From the NCBI GenBank assembly GCA_036365515.1, contig CM070874.1, positions 210,484,297 to 210,548,296 of the forward strand: DNA of 64,000 bases, given 5' to 3'. The position numbers and the translations under genes were made by a program. The notes below the pieces were generated by a model that was not told the DNA's origin, made no database searches, and saw nothing but the letters and a program-made list of their open reading frames with translations. The stretch is from Torymus aiolomorphi (taxonomy: Eukaryota; Arthropoda; Insecta; Hymenoptera; Torymidae). Of the stretch, positions 45,601-56,900 are shown in pieces. Position 1 is the stretch's first letter, and every line of letters starts with the position of its first letter.

Positions 45601-47480
45601 GGTTGTGACATTGGTTGTGATGTTGTAGCTTTTTCTAAAGTACGGCTGAAAGTATGGCTGAAAGTATGGCTTGAAGTATGAATGAAAGTAAGGCTTAAAG
45701 TATGGCTTAATGTATCGATTAAAGTATTGCTTAAGTATGGCTGAATGTATGGCTTAAAGTATGGCTTAAAGTATGGCTTAAAGAATGGCTGAAAATATGT
45801 CTTAAAGTATGGCTGAAAGTTATCGTTTAGATTTCGTGAGGAGATCGTAGTATTCGAATTATTTCCACAACATTGACTGTAATTCACCTAAATTTTGTAT
45901 TACGTTTCTCGTGTGTAGAACGTATATATCATTATTTTCCCAAACTTTACCGAAACTTAACATTAACCTTGTATGATGTTTTGCGTAATTTAATCGTAAG
46001 ACTTCAATTCGTTTTTCCAAACTTTAAAAGAAATGAACTGAGCTAATGTTAATATAAGCATATGAAGTATTTCCTAAGGCGAGTGTAAGATTCCTATTTT
46101 TACACGAACATTAACGGAAACTAATCTGAAGTGCATATTAAGTTTCCTGTCGATGGTTGTGAAAAGCTTTATCTACAGTATGGCTGAAGGTATGGCTTAA
46201 TGTATGGCTGAAAGAAATGGCTGAAAGTACGTCTTGAAGTATGGATGAAAGTATGGCTTAAAGTATGCCTTAAAGTATGGTTTAAAGTATGAGTGAAAGT
46301 ATGGCTTAAAGTATGGATGAATGTATGGCTTAAAGTATGTCTTATGGTATGGCTTAAAGTATGGCTTAAAGTATGGATGAAAGTATGGCTGAAAGTATGG
46401 CTGAAAGTTATCGTTTAGATTCCGTAAGGAGATCGTAGGATCCGAATTATTTTCAGAGCCTTGACTGAAATTCACCTAAATTTTTTGTATTAAGTTTCCC
46501 GTGAGTAGAAAGTACTTATCATTATTATCCCAAACTTTAACGAAACATAACATTAACACTGTATGATGTTTTACGTAATTTAATCGTAAGATTTCAATTC
46601 GGTTTTCCAAACTTTAAAAGGGATGAGATGAGCCAAAGTTAATATAAACCTATGAATTATTTCCTAAGGCGAGTGTAAGATTCCTATTTTTACACGAACA
46701 TTGACAGAAACTAATCTAAAGTTCATATTAAGTTTTCTGTTGATGGTTGTGACAAGCTTTTTCTAAAGTATGGCTGAAAGTATGGCTTAAAGTATTGCTT
46801 AAAGTATGGCTTAATGTACGAATGAATGTTTGGCTTAAAGTATCGCTTAAAGTATGGCTTAAAGTATGGCTTAAAGTATGTATGAAAGTATGGCTGAAAG
46901 TATGGCTCAAAGTTATCGTTTAGATTCCGTAAGGAGATCGTAGGATCCGAATTATTTTCACAGCCTTGACTGAAATTCACCTAAATTTTGTTTTTAGTTT
47001 CTCGTGAGTAGAACGTATTTATCATTATTTTCTCAAACTTTACCGAAATTTAACATTAACCTTGTATGATGTTTTACGTAATTTAATTGTAAGATTTCAA
47101 TTCGGTTTTCCAAACTTTAAAAGGAATGAGCTGAGCCAAAGTTAATATAAACCTATGAAGTATTTCCAAAGGCGAGTGTAAGATTCCTATTTTTACACGA
47201 AAATTGACAGAAACTAATCTAAAGTTCATATTAAGTTTTCTGTCGATGGTTGTGACAAGCCTTTTCTAAAGTATGACTGAAAGTATGACTTAAAGTATGG
47301 ATGTAAGTATGGCTTAAAGTATGGATGTAAGTATGGCTTAAAGTTGGCTGAAAGTTATCGTTTGGATTCCGTAAGGAGATGGTAGGATTCGAATTATTTC
47401 CACAACCTTGACTGAAATTCACCTAAATTTTGTATTAAGGTGGACCGTAAGTTGAACGTATTTATCTTAACGTATTTATC
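42685..47480. repeat. Composite satellite, right part
   Basis: Same organisation and orientation as the array at 28.63-33.83 kb. Unit anchors are near 42873, 43356, 43868, 44690, 45358, 45915, 46505 and 47009. The 12-mer runs are longest at 44950-45260, which gives the longest minus-strand frame (145 codons, 45333-44896). The last units near 47450-47600 decay. Confidence 0.9.
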
Positions 47481-48400
47481 TTTAAGTGAACATAAACATT
47501 TGGAGTATTTCTTAAGGCGAGTGTAAGATTCGTATTTTTACTTGAACATTGGCGGGAACTAATCTGAAGTTCATATTAACTTTTCCGTCGATGGTTGTGA
47601 CAAACTTTGTCTAAAGTATGGCTGAAAGTATGGTTTAAAGTATATCTTAAAGTATATCTGAAAGTATAGCTCAAAGTATGGCTGAAAGCATGGCAGCAAG
47701 TAGTGATAAAAGTACGGCTAAAGTATGTCTGAAATTATAGCTTTATGAAATTTTCAGAAAAGTTTTGGAAAACTTCTAATATTTCATTATTTTTTGCTAC
47801 AAACCTTTACGGTAGTTGAAGTTCTTTTATTGAACAGTGGCGTGTTGTTTTGCGAAGCCTGACATCCGTTGAGAAAAGTTTTTCTAAACTTTAGTAGAGG
47901 TTTACCCAAACTTCATCAGAGATTATTAAATTTTAAGAAAAACTTTCCCGGAATTTTGGTGAAACCCTTTCCAACTCAACGTCAACGTCTAGGAAAACTT
48001 TTCCGAAGTATCGCTGACATCTAGGTAAACTATTGCAAACTTTAGCGGCCGTTCGGGAAAACTTTACGAAAGCATAGCAAACGTTTAGTCTAAGTATGGC
48101 TAAAAGTATCGTCTAAAGTATGGCTGAGCCATGGGTGAAACTATGGCTAAAATTATGGCAATAAGTATGGCTTGGTTTATTGTTGAAAGTATGGGTGAAA
48201 GTATGGCTTAAAGTATGGTTCAAAGTATGGATTAATGTATAGCTTAAAGTACGGCTCAAAGAATGGTAGCAAGTAATGATAAAAGTATGGCTAGATTATG
48301 ACTGAAAGTATAGCTTTATGAAAGTTTCGATAAAGTTTTGGAAATCTTTATCAAAGTTTTCTTATCATTTGGTAAAAACCTTTACGGAAGTTTAAGTTAT
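47481..48400. repeat. Decayed satellite with 12-mers and AAAGTTT-type words
   Basis: AAAGTATGGCT-type 12-mers at 47610-47740 and 48070-48300, mixed with degenerate AACTTT(C/A)G words. The part from about 48270 is matched in inverse orientation at about 50090-50170. No ORF. Confidence 0.6.
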
Positions 48401-48669
48401 TATAGTGATTTTTTGAGATATGTTTTGCAAAGCCTGACATCCGTTGAGAAAACTTTTTGTAAACGCATGTCGGCTTTGCAAAACATCTCTGAACAAATCA
48501 CGAATTAAATTTAAACTTCCGTAAAAATTAATTGTTATGACGCTAATGTGCATAAAGGCAAAAAACAATCTCATGTCCTTTTTATTAAAGGCCCAAATCG
48601 AAAAAAGTTGTCAAAAATAAGAGATTATAACAATAAGTCAAACACTTATTGCAGTCTAAAAAATTCACG

Positions 48670-48734
48670 GGTGTTTCGTCCAGGCTACTAGATTGGACTC
48701 ATCAGTGATGATCTAGTAGCCGTCATCAGACACC
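48670..48734 (-). ncRNA. Type III hammerhead ribozyme, copy A
   Basis: On the minus strand: GGTGTC (stem III strand with cleavage expected after C at 48729), stem I TGATGA/TCATCA (six perfect pairs) with an 11-nt loop, core CTGATGA, stem II GTCCA/TGGAC with loop ATCTAGTAGCC, core GAAA, then CACC. GGTGT pairs with ACACC in stem III. All invariant core residues of the family are present. Cleavage activity is inferred from the fold, not shown. Confidence 0.87.
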
Positions 48735-48941
48735 TAGCGCTCCATCGTAGCGGCCAAAGGTTTATAGACTGAGCCACTCTTTTCACTAGTGGAAAAGAGA
48801 GGCTCCATCTGTCGGTCCGTTACACAAGCACCGCGTTAAATATAAATTTAAGTGAAGCTAATTGCCTAGTGTAATATTTAATAATTGTTATGACGCTAAT
48901 GTGCATAAAGGCAAAAAACAATCTCATGTCCTTTTTATTAA

Positions 48942-49659
48942 GGGGTCTGTCTAGTAACTCACTTTTGAAAAATCGTTTTTTTTTTTGAGACAGAAAAGAT
49001 TGGAAGAAAGTCAACTCTTCGAACAATCTGAAGGAATTTTGTACGGTCCAGGCATCGCTGACTAGGTGTAAGTAATTTTTTTTTAAGAATTTCATGTAAA
49101 AAAAACTTTAAACGCGTTTTTCTCGAAACAACGCTTTTACTCGCCTTGTTGATGAAATTTTCGAAACTACTCGACCGATCCTTATGAAATTTGAACCACA
49201 TATTCTTCAAACCTATCGCTATGTCCCCTATAAATTTTTTTTAAAAATTTTGATTTTTACTATATTTTTTTTTCGAAAATCGGCGAAAAAAAAACGGTTT
49301 TTTGAAAATTTTTCGTTTTTTCTTCACTACTTCTTTATTTTTTTAAATAATTGAATAAAATTCATAGGGGACATAGCCATTGTCATACCGAACCTAAAGC
49401 ACTTTGTATTTTTTGTTTCAGACAACACAGCTCCGAGATTTTATCAACAAGGCGGACCTACCTACTTTTCGAGGTGTTGCGTTTGGTTGACGTTTTTGGT
49501 TATAATACATGTAAAAAATAAAAGAAAAAAATTTTTTTATGTATTTGAAGAGTGTATTTACTCAGCCTAATAACTTTTATATCATTACCTTTATCCAGTA
49601 TCCCAAGAAATAATCACGAAAATCGCGTTTTTTTCGACGCGAGCTACTAGACAGACCCC
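48942..49659. mobile_element. 718-bp TTAA-flanked element inserted in the hammerhead element
   Basis: TTAA at 48938-48941 and 49660-49663. The ends are inverted: GGGGTCTGTCTAGTA at the left, TACTAGACAGACCCC at the right. Removing the insert joins the central terminal repeat exactly. The interior has a further inverted pair around ATAGGGGACATAG (about 49218-49235 and 49364-49378) and T-runs. A piggyBac-like non-autonomous element is likely. Confidence 0.8.
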
Positions 49660-49819
49660 TTAAAGGCCCAAATCGAAAGAAGTTGTCAAAAATAAGAGAT
49701 TATAACAATAATATTTAACGCGGTGCTTGTGTAACGCACCGACAGATGGAGCCTCTCTTTTCCACTAGTGAAAAGAGTGGCTCAGTCTATAAACCTTTGG
49801 CCGCTACGATGGAGCGCTA

Positions 49820-49884
49820 GGTGTCTGCTGACGGCTACTAGATCATCACTGATGAGTCCAATCTAGTAGCCTGGACGAAACACC
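49820..49884 (+). ncRNA. Type III hammerhead ribozyme, copy B
   Basis: Same architecture as copy A: GGTGTC 49820-49825 (cleavage expected after 49825), CTGATGA 49849-49855, stem II 49856-49860 with 49872-49876, GAAA 49877-49880 and CACC 49881-49884. Stem I here has one mismatch (TGCTGA against TCATCA), which copy A lacks. It may cleave less well. The core is otherwise complete. Confidence 0.87.
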
Positions 49885-50065
49885 CGTGAATTTTTTAGAC
49901 TGCAATAAGTGTTTGACTTATTGTTATAATCTCTTATTTTTGACAACTTTTTTCGATTTGGGCCTTTAATAAAAAGGACATGAGATTGTTTTTTTGCCTT
50001 TATGCACATTAGCGTCATAACAATTATTAAATATTACACTAGGCAATTAGCTTCACCTAAATTTA

Positions 50066-50620
50066 TTTTTTTTCCGTAAAAATTTTTAACAATCGATAAC
50101 GAAACTTTGGGACATGTTTTCAAAACTTTTTTTAAACTTTCATAAATCTATACTTTTCATTACTTACTGCCATACTTTGAGCCATACTTTAAACTGTACT
50201 TTCAGATATACGCTAAGCCATACTTTGAGCCATGCTTTAAGCCTTACTTTCAGATATACGCTAAGCCATACTTGGATCCATACTTTCAGATATACGCTAA
50301 GCCATACTTCGAGCCATACTTTAAGCTCTAATCTAAGCCATATTTTGGACCATACTTGAAGCCATAATCTAAGCTATACTTTGAGCCATACTTTAAGCCA
50401 TAATCTAAGCCATACTTTTAGCCATACTTTAAGCCATACTTCGCCCATACTTTTAGCCATGCCTTCCCGCATACTTTCAGCCATTCCTTCACCCATTCTC
50501 TATGTTATACTCTAAGCCACTTTTACCCATACTTTCAGCAATACTTTCACCCATATGTCCAGCCATTCTTTAGGTCATACTTTCAACCATACTCGGACAG
50601 TGCTCAAAATAAAGCTTGTT
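50066..50620. repeat. 12-mer satellite in inverted orientation
   Basis: From about 50160 the sequence reads AGCCATACTTT, the reverse complement of the 12-mer unit left of the hammerhead element. A degenerate TTCAGATATACGCTAAGCC block recurs three times within it (50201-50300). The orientation change shows that a larger segment than the element itself is inverted. A small plus-oriented 12-mer patch returns at 50805-50895. Confidence 0.8.
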
Positions 50621-50895
50621 CTGTCTACTTTTAGAATTTTTTTTCGCTCATATTCGTAACAGGAATACTTGCAGAGTTACATAAAATAGAAGAGACATCA
50701 TGTTTTAACAAAATAACATATTTTGAAGATAAGAATATTTTTTACTTTAAAACACGATCTTTCAATTTGGTACAAATCCGTGATCCAAAGGTTAGGCACT
50801 CCCCTTGTAAGTATGATTCAAAGTATGGCAAAAAGTATGGGTTAAAGATCGGCTGAAAGTATGGCTTAAACTATGTCTGAAAGAATGGCAAATAT

Positions 50896-52460
50896 ATACA
50901 CGAATAGTTTTCCTCAGGCAACCGATTTTAGTTTTTATGGTCTCCTTTGCTCCTTAATGAATTTCTTTAAAACTCGCCCGGGGAAAAATCCAAAATTATT
51001 CAATATTCAGAAGGTTATAACCATGGCCGCGGTTGATCATAAATTCGTGTAGGTGGTTAAAGAAATGTATTTTTTAAATTTCATTTAACTGAAGGTTTTG
51101 GATAATTTGAAATTTTTCTTCGGCAAGTCGCCATGAAATTAATTAAGAAACAAAATCTGATCATGAAAAATAAAATAGTTCGTGAATGAAAAAAGATCCC
51201 TGTGTTTTATCAATAACTGTTTATACTGACGAAACTGTTCCTGAAATATCGACATTTTGTTAAAAAATGTTCGTTTAGTTATATTAAATAGACTTTTTTT
51301 AGATCAGATTAACTATTTATGTTATTCGGAATGGCTTAATTACATTACAAATATTGCTCTTACATATTTTAGACAACGTCTTGATTTAACACCGCTTTAT
51401 TTTGGGAGTCGTGCATGAACCTCGTTAACTAGAAATACGATTTTTTGTTACCATTAATAGAAGTTTTCCTTTCAGTTCACATTCTGATTATCTACTTACG
51501 TTACAGTTTATTGAAGATAAGATGCATTATTCATTATTTCATATTAATTATTTTATTACTCATTTTTTTCTATTAAAATTAAAAATCTTAATGTTAAAGC
51601 GCGAAAACGTTAAGGCTGCGAAGTGACAGCGTTTCTAATTTTGCAATTTTTGTAACAAAAAATACTCTTGTGCATCATAGGGTGAAGCGTTAAGCTGCTC
51701 TAGATATTTTTACGAAGCCGATAGATTCATTTAAGCACGAGAACTCTTTACGTAAGGATACGAGGTGGCTGTGTACGCGATTTCTTGATTTCTAATCGTG
51801 GGCAAGCAATTTTTGGAGTAGGCTTGTCGCTGCATGGATGTATGCTGTTTACGAGTCTGAAAATAAAAATTGAACTGGCGACCAAACGAAACGAACGCTT
51901 CCCCGGTTTTCATCAAGAAATTCCCTGGTGCGACACGCGAAGTGTTAGCGATGTTTAAAACATGATTTAAACTAAAGAACTTTTCATGTAACGCTCTAAA
52001 ATATCAGTGCCGTCGATTTCAAATCAAAGCTGTTTGCCGCATACTTTATTGTTGTTTGTGCTATGAAAAAATATTTTATCATGCTTTAATTCTGAATACG
52101 TAAAATTATAGGATAATCAGATAATTTTTTAAAACGAAAAATTATTTTCATATTTTATGTTAATTTATTTATTTAGTTTATAATACCTAAAGTATAGAAA
52201 TTCAATATAAAAATTCAAATGTAACGAGTATAGCAAATCTTCACGCCTATTCTTTATGACCAATCTAAATCAATTTTCGAATGTTGCACAACATCAGGCC
52301 CACGTTTTTTAAGAAAAGAAATACATGACTCGCTCTGTATGTATCAACGAGAGATATCAACTATGATGCGTTCATAGTTCCGCTAGCTGTACGCGAGTCG
52401 CGAATATTTGGCCGATCAAACGAAAGCTTTCCTCGTCAGCTGTCTTAAAAATAAGTCCAG
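50896..52460. other. No feature seen
   Basis: AT-rich sequence with occasional GC-richer words (51600-51960). The 61-codon minus frame at 51916-51731 has no recognisable content. No repeats or signals could be supported. Confidence 0.4.
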
Positions 52461-52462
52461 TA

Positions 52463-53077
52463 TTGAAATCGACTAGTCACAAAATGACTGAATTCTGTTT
52501 ATAAGGTAAATCGAAGTCGACAAAAACAGATTTTGAAATTTGCAGCTCTCTCAGTTTCCCAGGGCTTCTATACGAAAACAACGTTCGTAAGTTTTATTTG
52601 CTTATATCTTGAATATAGCTTAGTCTACAATAAAATGGCCTGCATAAAACAAAAGAGCTTAAAATTTTGCATCGAAAACGATTTTGAACTCGATTCCGTT
52701 GAGTGCAAAGTTCCAAGATAATTAATGGAAAAGAAATAAACGCTGTGGGAGCGAGAGATACGGGAAGCATACCACGGCGAGGGAGGAAAGTCGGCGGTAT
52801 CTTCATTTCTTTTCGATTAATTATCTCGGAACTTCGCATTCATCGGAATCGAGTCAAAAATCGTTTCTGGTGCAAAATTTTACGCTCTTTCGTTTGGTGC
52901 AAGCTATTTTGTTGTAGACGAAGCGGTTCTCGAGATATAAGCAAATAAAACTTTCAAACGCTGTTTTCGCATAGAACCCTTGGACCTAGGAATCTGCAAA
53001 TTTCAAAATCGGTTTTTGCGACCTCGACTTACCTTATAACCAATATGCAGTCATTTCTGTGACAAGTCGATTTCACA
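52463..53077. mobile_element. Long imperfect inverted repeat (foldback or MITE-like)
   Basis: The left arm, about 52463-52740, is matched by the right arm, about 52795-53077, in inverse orientation at roughly 80% by eye. Examples are ATCGACTAGTCACA / TGTGACAAGTCGAT at the ends and GATTTTGAAATTTGCAG / CTGCAAATTTCAAAATC inside. A spacer of about 55 bp is GC-richer. Frames on both strands (52594-52948) mirror each other. No clear target duplication. Confidence 0.7.
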
Positions 53078-53945
53078 GCGATTTTTACTGCGGACTAAAT
53101 CGTTGCCTCGATTGCTCCGCTTCCCCCTTACCTCCCGCTTCCGTTAACGTACTCCATAGCAACGGTTGCCCCCCACTCTTTGCAGCGGCGGCCGCCGCTT
53201 GGCTCGCGCCGGCGCTGCCAGGACCGGCACTATGGGGGAAATTTTTCTGTGCATAATAGGGGTGCGGAAAACTTGCTGGAAAATTTTTGGGACCAAGTGA
53301 TCTTGACTCAGGTTTTCACGCTGATCACGTTGGTATATAAATGTTGTATTGTTTCAGAATCACCCTGTATATCATTTTTTTCCACCTTTGTACCAAGATT
53401 CGGGACGTCACACGACATAGTTCCAGTTATGTGGTACTTTATTCGCATAGGCGAATAAACCACATCCAATTTAATGTGAACATCACGGTAATTGCATAAT
53501 AGATGCTTACTTACTGCTGATTACTTTGGCTGGATACTGGGATACTGCTTATCATATCCAACAGGAACCGAAACCAGATCAGAGTAAAGTGACTTTTAGT
53601 AATAATGTCAGTTCATCATTATAAATTTACAAAAAGAGGATAAATATAAATGTTTAAATTTATGGAAGGTAATAAATAATCAGTCAATTGCGAAACTTTA
53701 ACGATACCATTGTAATTAACACAAAACATAAAATACATATAAAAAATAACATAAAATATAACATACAATTAGAATCAAATAAAACATACATTGTCGTGTT
53801 AAAACAAAATAATAAAATAAAAAATAGTACTGCGGAGAATCCCTTTAAAGTAAAAAAAAAATTATTCACTGCCTTCTTTTATTAACATTATTTAAAATTT
53901 TAAAATAATGTTAATAAAAGTAGAACAGCGATATATTAATTTATT
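53078..53945. other. GC-rich patch and 3' flank of the mariner transposase
   Basis: 53090-53270 is GC-rich with a GCGGCGGCCGCCGC palindrome, of unknown meaning. At 53354-53372 CAGAATCACCCTGTATA resembles the ends of mariner-type elements in insects, but no partner was found beyond the other end. The rest is AT-rich. Confidence 0.35.
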
Positions 53946-56900
53946 TTAAAGGTGAGGTTCGATTAGACCGCCGTTGTGTTCAATAACACAGCGTAAGCGC
54001 CGTTCGTAATGCCCCCGGACTTTGCGCAATTCTTGTGCGGTTATGCCTTGGAATGCATCGCGAATCCGCTGGATCATATTATCTCTAGTTGTGGGGGCTT
54101 CGCGATAGCTAATATCTTTTACTTTCCCCCACAGATATAAATCCAGCGAACTTAAGTCCGGGGATCGCGGCGGCCATATCGAGGGTCCGAGGTTTCCGAT
54201 CCAGCGCCGGCCAAAGTATCCGTTAAGGCAGTCACTGACAGCATCCGTGTTGTGCGCCGGCGCCCCGTCCTGTAACGACCACATGCGATTCATGGGGACA
54301 GGGTTATTTTCGGGGAGATCTGGCAACGTATTTCGTAAAAATTTACAATATAAATTGCCATTCAGGTTCTCCTCGAAAATAAATGGGCCTACAACTCGGT
54401 CACCGACAATGCCTGCCCAAACGATTACTTTCCACCGGACTTGATTTTCTACCGGGCGGACCCACCTGGGGTTTTCAGGTGCCCAGTTGCGCAGATTTTG
54501 TCTATTTACATTCCCTTTTTGTGTAAATATAGCCTCATCTGTGCAACACAGGCGCCTTAAAAACTTCGGGTCTCTCTGTATTCTCCGCAGCATTTGCGTT
54601 GCGTATCGCAATCGCTTTGGGAGATCGGGATCGTGGAGCTTGTGGTGTCCCTGGGGCTTGTACGGGAACCTAATCTCTCTTGCGATACGCCTGACGGACT
54701 CCCTTGGTGCACCTGAAACAAATAAAAATTTTATAAATATATACGACAGGCAACCAAAGATATTAAGTTATCAAACTTTAATATTAATTAGCCAAAATCA
54801 TTAATATATTTTTTTCCATGTTCGTATTATATGGAACGAAGTTAAAACTTTGCGGGCAAACCATCGCGCGCGCAAACATGTGGCAAAGCATAGCGCTAAT
54901 GAACACGCGCGGGCAGAGAGAAAATCGGCAGCGGCGCGCGCGAATGACATTCTAGTTTCCGCCTGCCATTGTGGCACACCGATAATAGTATATTGTATAC
55001 CTAGGGAGCGAAGTGGGTATTTTAGACAGAGTGTGGATTTTGCAGTACGAGTCGTAGGTGAGCTAGCACGAGCCGAAGACGAGTGTGTTTTGCGATCCGA
55101 AGACGAGTACTGCAAACACACGAGGTCAAACGGCCCACTTGGCCCTACGTGTACACCATATTTTTTGTGACTTATGTATTGATTTTCTGTATTTTTCAGC
55201 CCAAAAAGCAAGGCTAAATTGGTTTTTGCTTTATACGACAACGAAATAGTTGAAGTAATAAATAATAAAAAGACTTGTTAATAGTAATTAAAAATCCGCC
55301 ATAACATTTGTGCGAATGAAAATATGTTCATTTTGAAAGAAAAATAGTATACTGGATTTATCTCTGAATGAAAAAAAGTCATAAAAATATGCATTAACAA
55401 ATTTGTAGTAAATTAAGTTTAATTTTTGCGATTTTACGGAATTTTTGAGTAGCGGGCGCACTAGTATCCTTTATCCAATCGGTCAAAGAAAAAGTCACTT
55501 TACACAAAAACAAGTGTTGGTAACACATTAGAATGCATAAATTAAGCTAAATTTTTGCAAAGCACGCAACAGAAAATTAAGAAAAGACGTCTGTTCCTCA
55601 TATATCGTGCGAGCTTACTTAATTTCAATATATTCAATATATATTGCCAAGGTATTTCTAATATATTGCCGATATATACTCACACCAAGGAATTACCACT
55701 ACGGAATTAACAACAACAAGTACTAAGGAATTATCACTGTGTTAGATTAAAGTCTGATTTATAGTATAGCTAAAAAAATTAAAATCTCTAAAACTCTAAA
55801 ATCGTAATCTGTTTATACATATTGTAGAAATAGAATGGTATTACTCGCAGCCGTATATCGACGGCTGAGCGGAACAAGGTCGTATCTCACCGCGCGGATG
55901 AAGGAGTCGTATCTCAGCGCGCGGACTATATTAATCTTTAGACCACCGTAATTGTGGATACTTTAGCATATGAAGTAAGTTCCCAAATGCTATATTCAGA
56001 TATGAAATATAATGTATAAAAGTTCGTATTAAATGTAAAGTCTATATATATATATCGTCGCCTGGAAGGTAAAAGGTTACAACTCGATGCGGCGCGTAAG
56101 AAGATTACAACTCGGCTTGGCGCGAAAGAAGGGTACATCTCGGCTCGGCGCGTAAAAAGGTTACAACTCGGCTCGGCTCGTAAAAAGCTTACAACTCGGC
56201 TCGGCGTGTAAGAAGGTTATAACTCAATGCAGCGTGTAAAAAGCTTTGAAAAATGTCTTAAATATACGATATTAAGAAAAAATAATTTATAAAATTTACT
56301 TTCCTACAAAATAAGATTCATTGGGAAATAATTATATTGTGCATGAAAACCCGAATTACCACCATTTCTACAGCGATTCTCAACTCAAATAACATAGAAA
56401 AAATTAAGCAGCTGAGTTAACCATCTTACGCGCTGAGCCGAGTTGTACTTAACCTTCTAACGCGCCGAGCTGAATTGTAACTTTCTTACGCGCCGAGCCG
56501 AGTTGTAACCTTCTTACACGCCAAGTCCAGTTGTAACCTTTTTACGCACCGAGACATGTTGTAACCTTCTTACGCGCCGAGCCCAGCTGTAACCTTTTAC
56601 CTCCCAGGCGACGATATCTACATTTCACGATGGTCTTAAGGTCAACTTTACAAATTATTTATTCTGCGATAGGAAAAGACTAATCTAGGAATTAATAAAC
56701 TTACGCAGACGGTGTGCAAGTCCTCGCACACTTTGGATGCCATTCCGCTGCAGGCTCGCATTAACGACCTCTCGAAGAGGACCGTCGACGACCCTTCTCG
56801 CCATCCTGGCTCGCGGAGGATCGACGCGACCATGCTGTTGATAACGATCTACAATTCTGAAATATGCAATTATTTTTAAGATATTAATATTTAATATTTA

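Larger units (their letters stand above)
48531..50065. mobile_element. Inverted-repeat element carrying two hammerhead cores
   Basis: Structure: outer left terminal repeat 48531-48635 (shortened), core in minus orientation 48636-48842, a central terminal repeat 48843-48941 continuing at 49664-49710, core in plus orientation 49711-49918, right terminal repeat 49919-50065. The central and right terminal repeats are about 147 bp inverted copies of each other. The cores are nearly identical and face away from the shared centre. The central repeat is split by a TTAA-flanked insertion. No ORF encodes a known protein, so it is non-autonomous. It may belong with ribozyme-bearing retroelements, but that is inference. 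Confidence 0.7.

Noticed and set aside
28954..47422. Treating each PYFK/PYFQ repeat frame as a separate gene
   Set aside because: The 12-bp unit keeps frames open on both strands by arithmetic; no promoter, intron or known domain supports coding. Kept as a finding to test instead.
53354..53372. CACCCTGTATA as the 3' terminal repeat of the mariner element
   Set aside because: No inverse partner was found upstream of the transposase within the window.
54801..55241. 146-codon minus frame as a gene
   Set aside because: In the transposase intron, Ala/Arg/Ser-rich, no domain, also open on the other strand; more likely a repeat.
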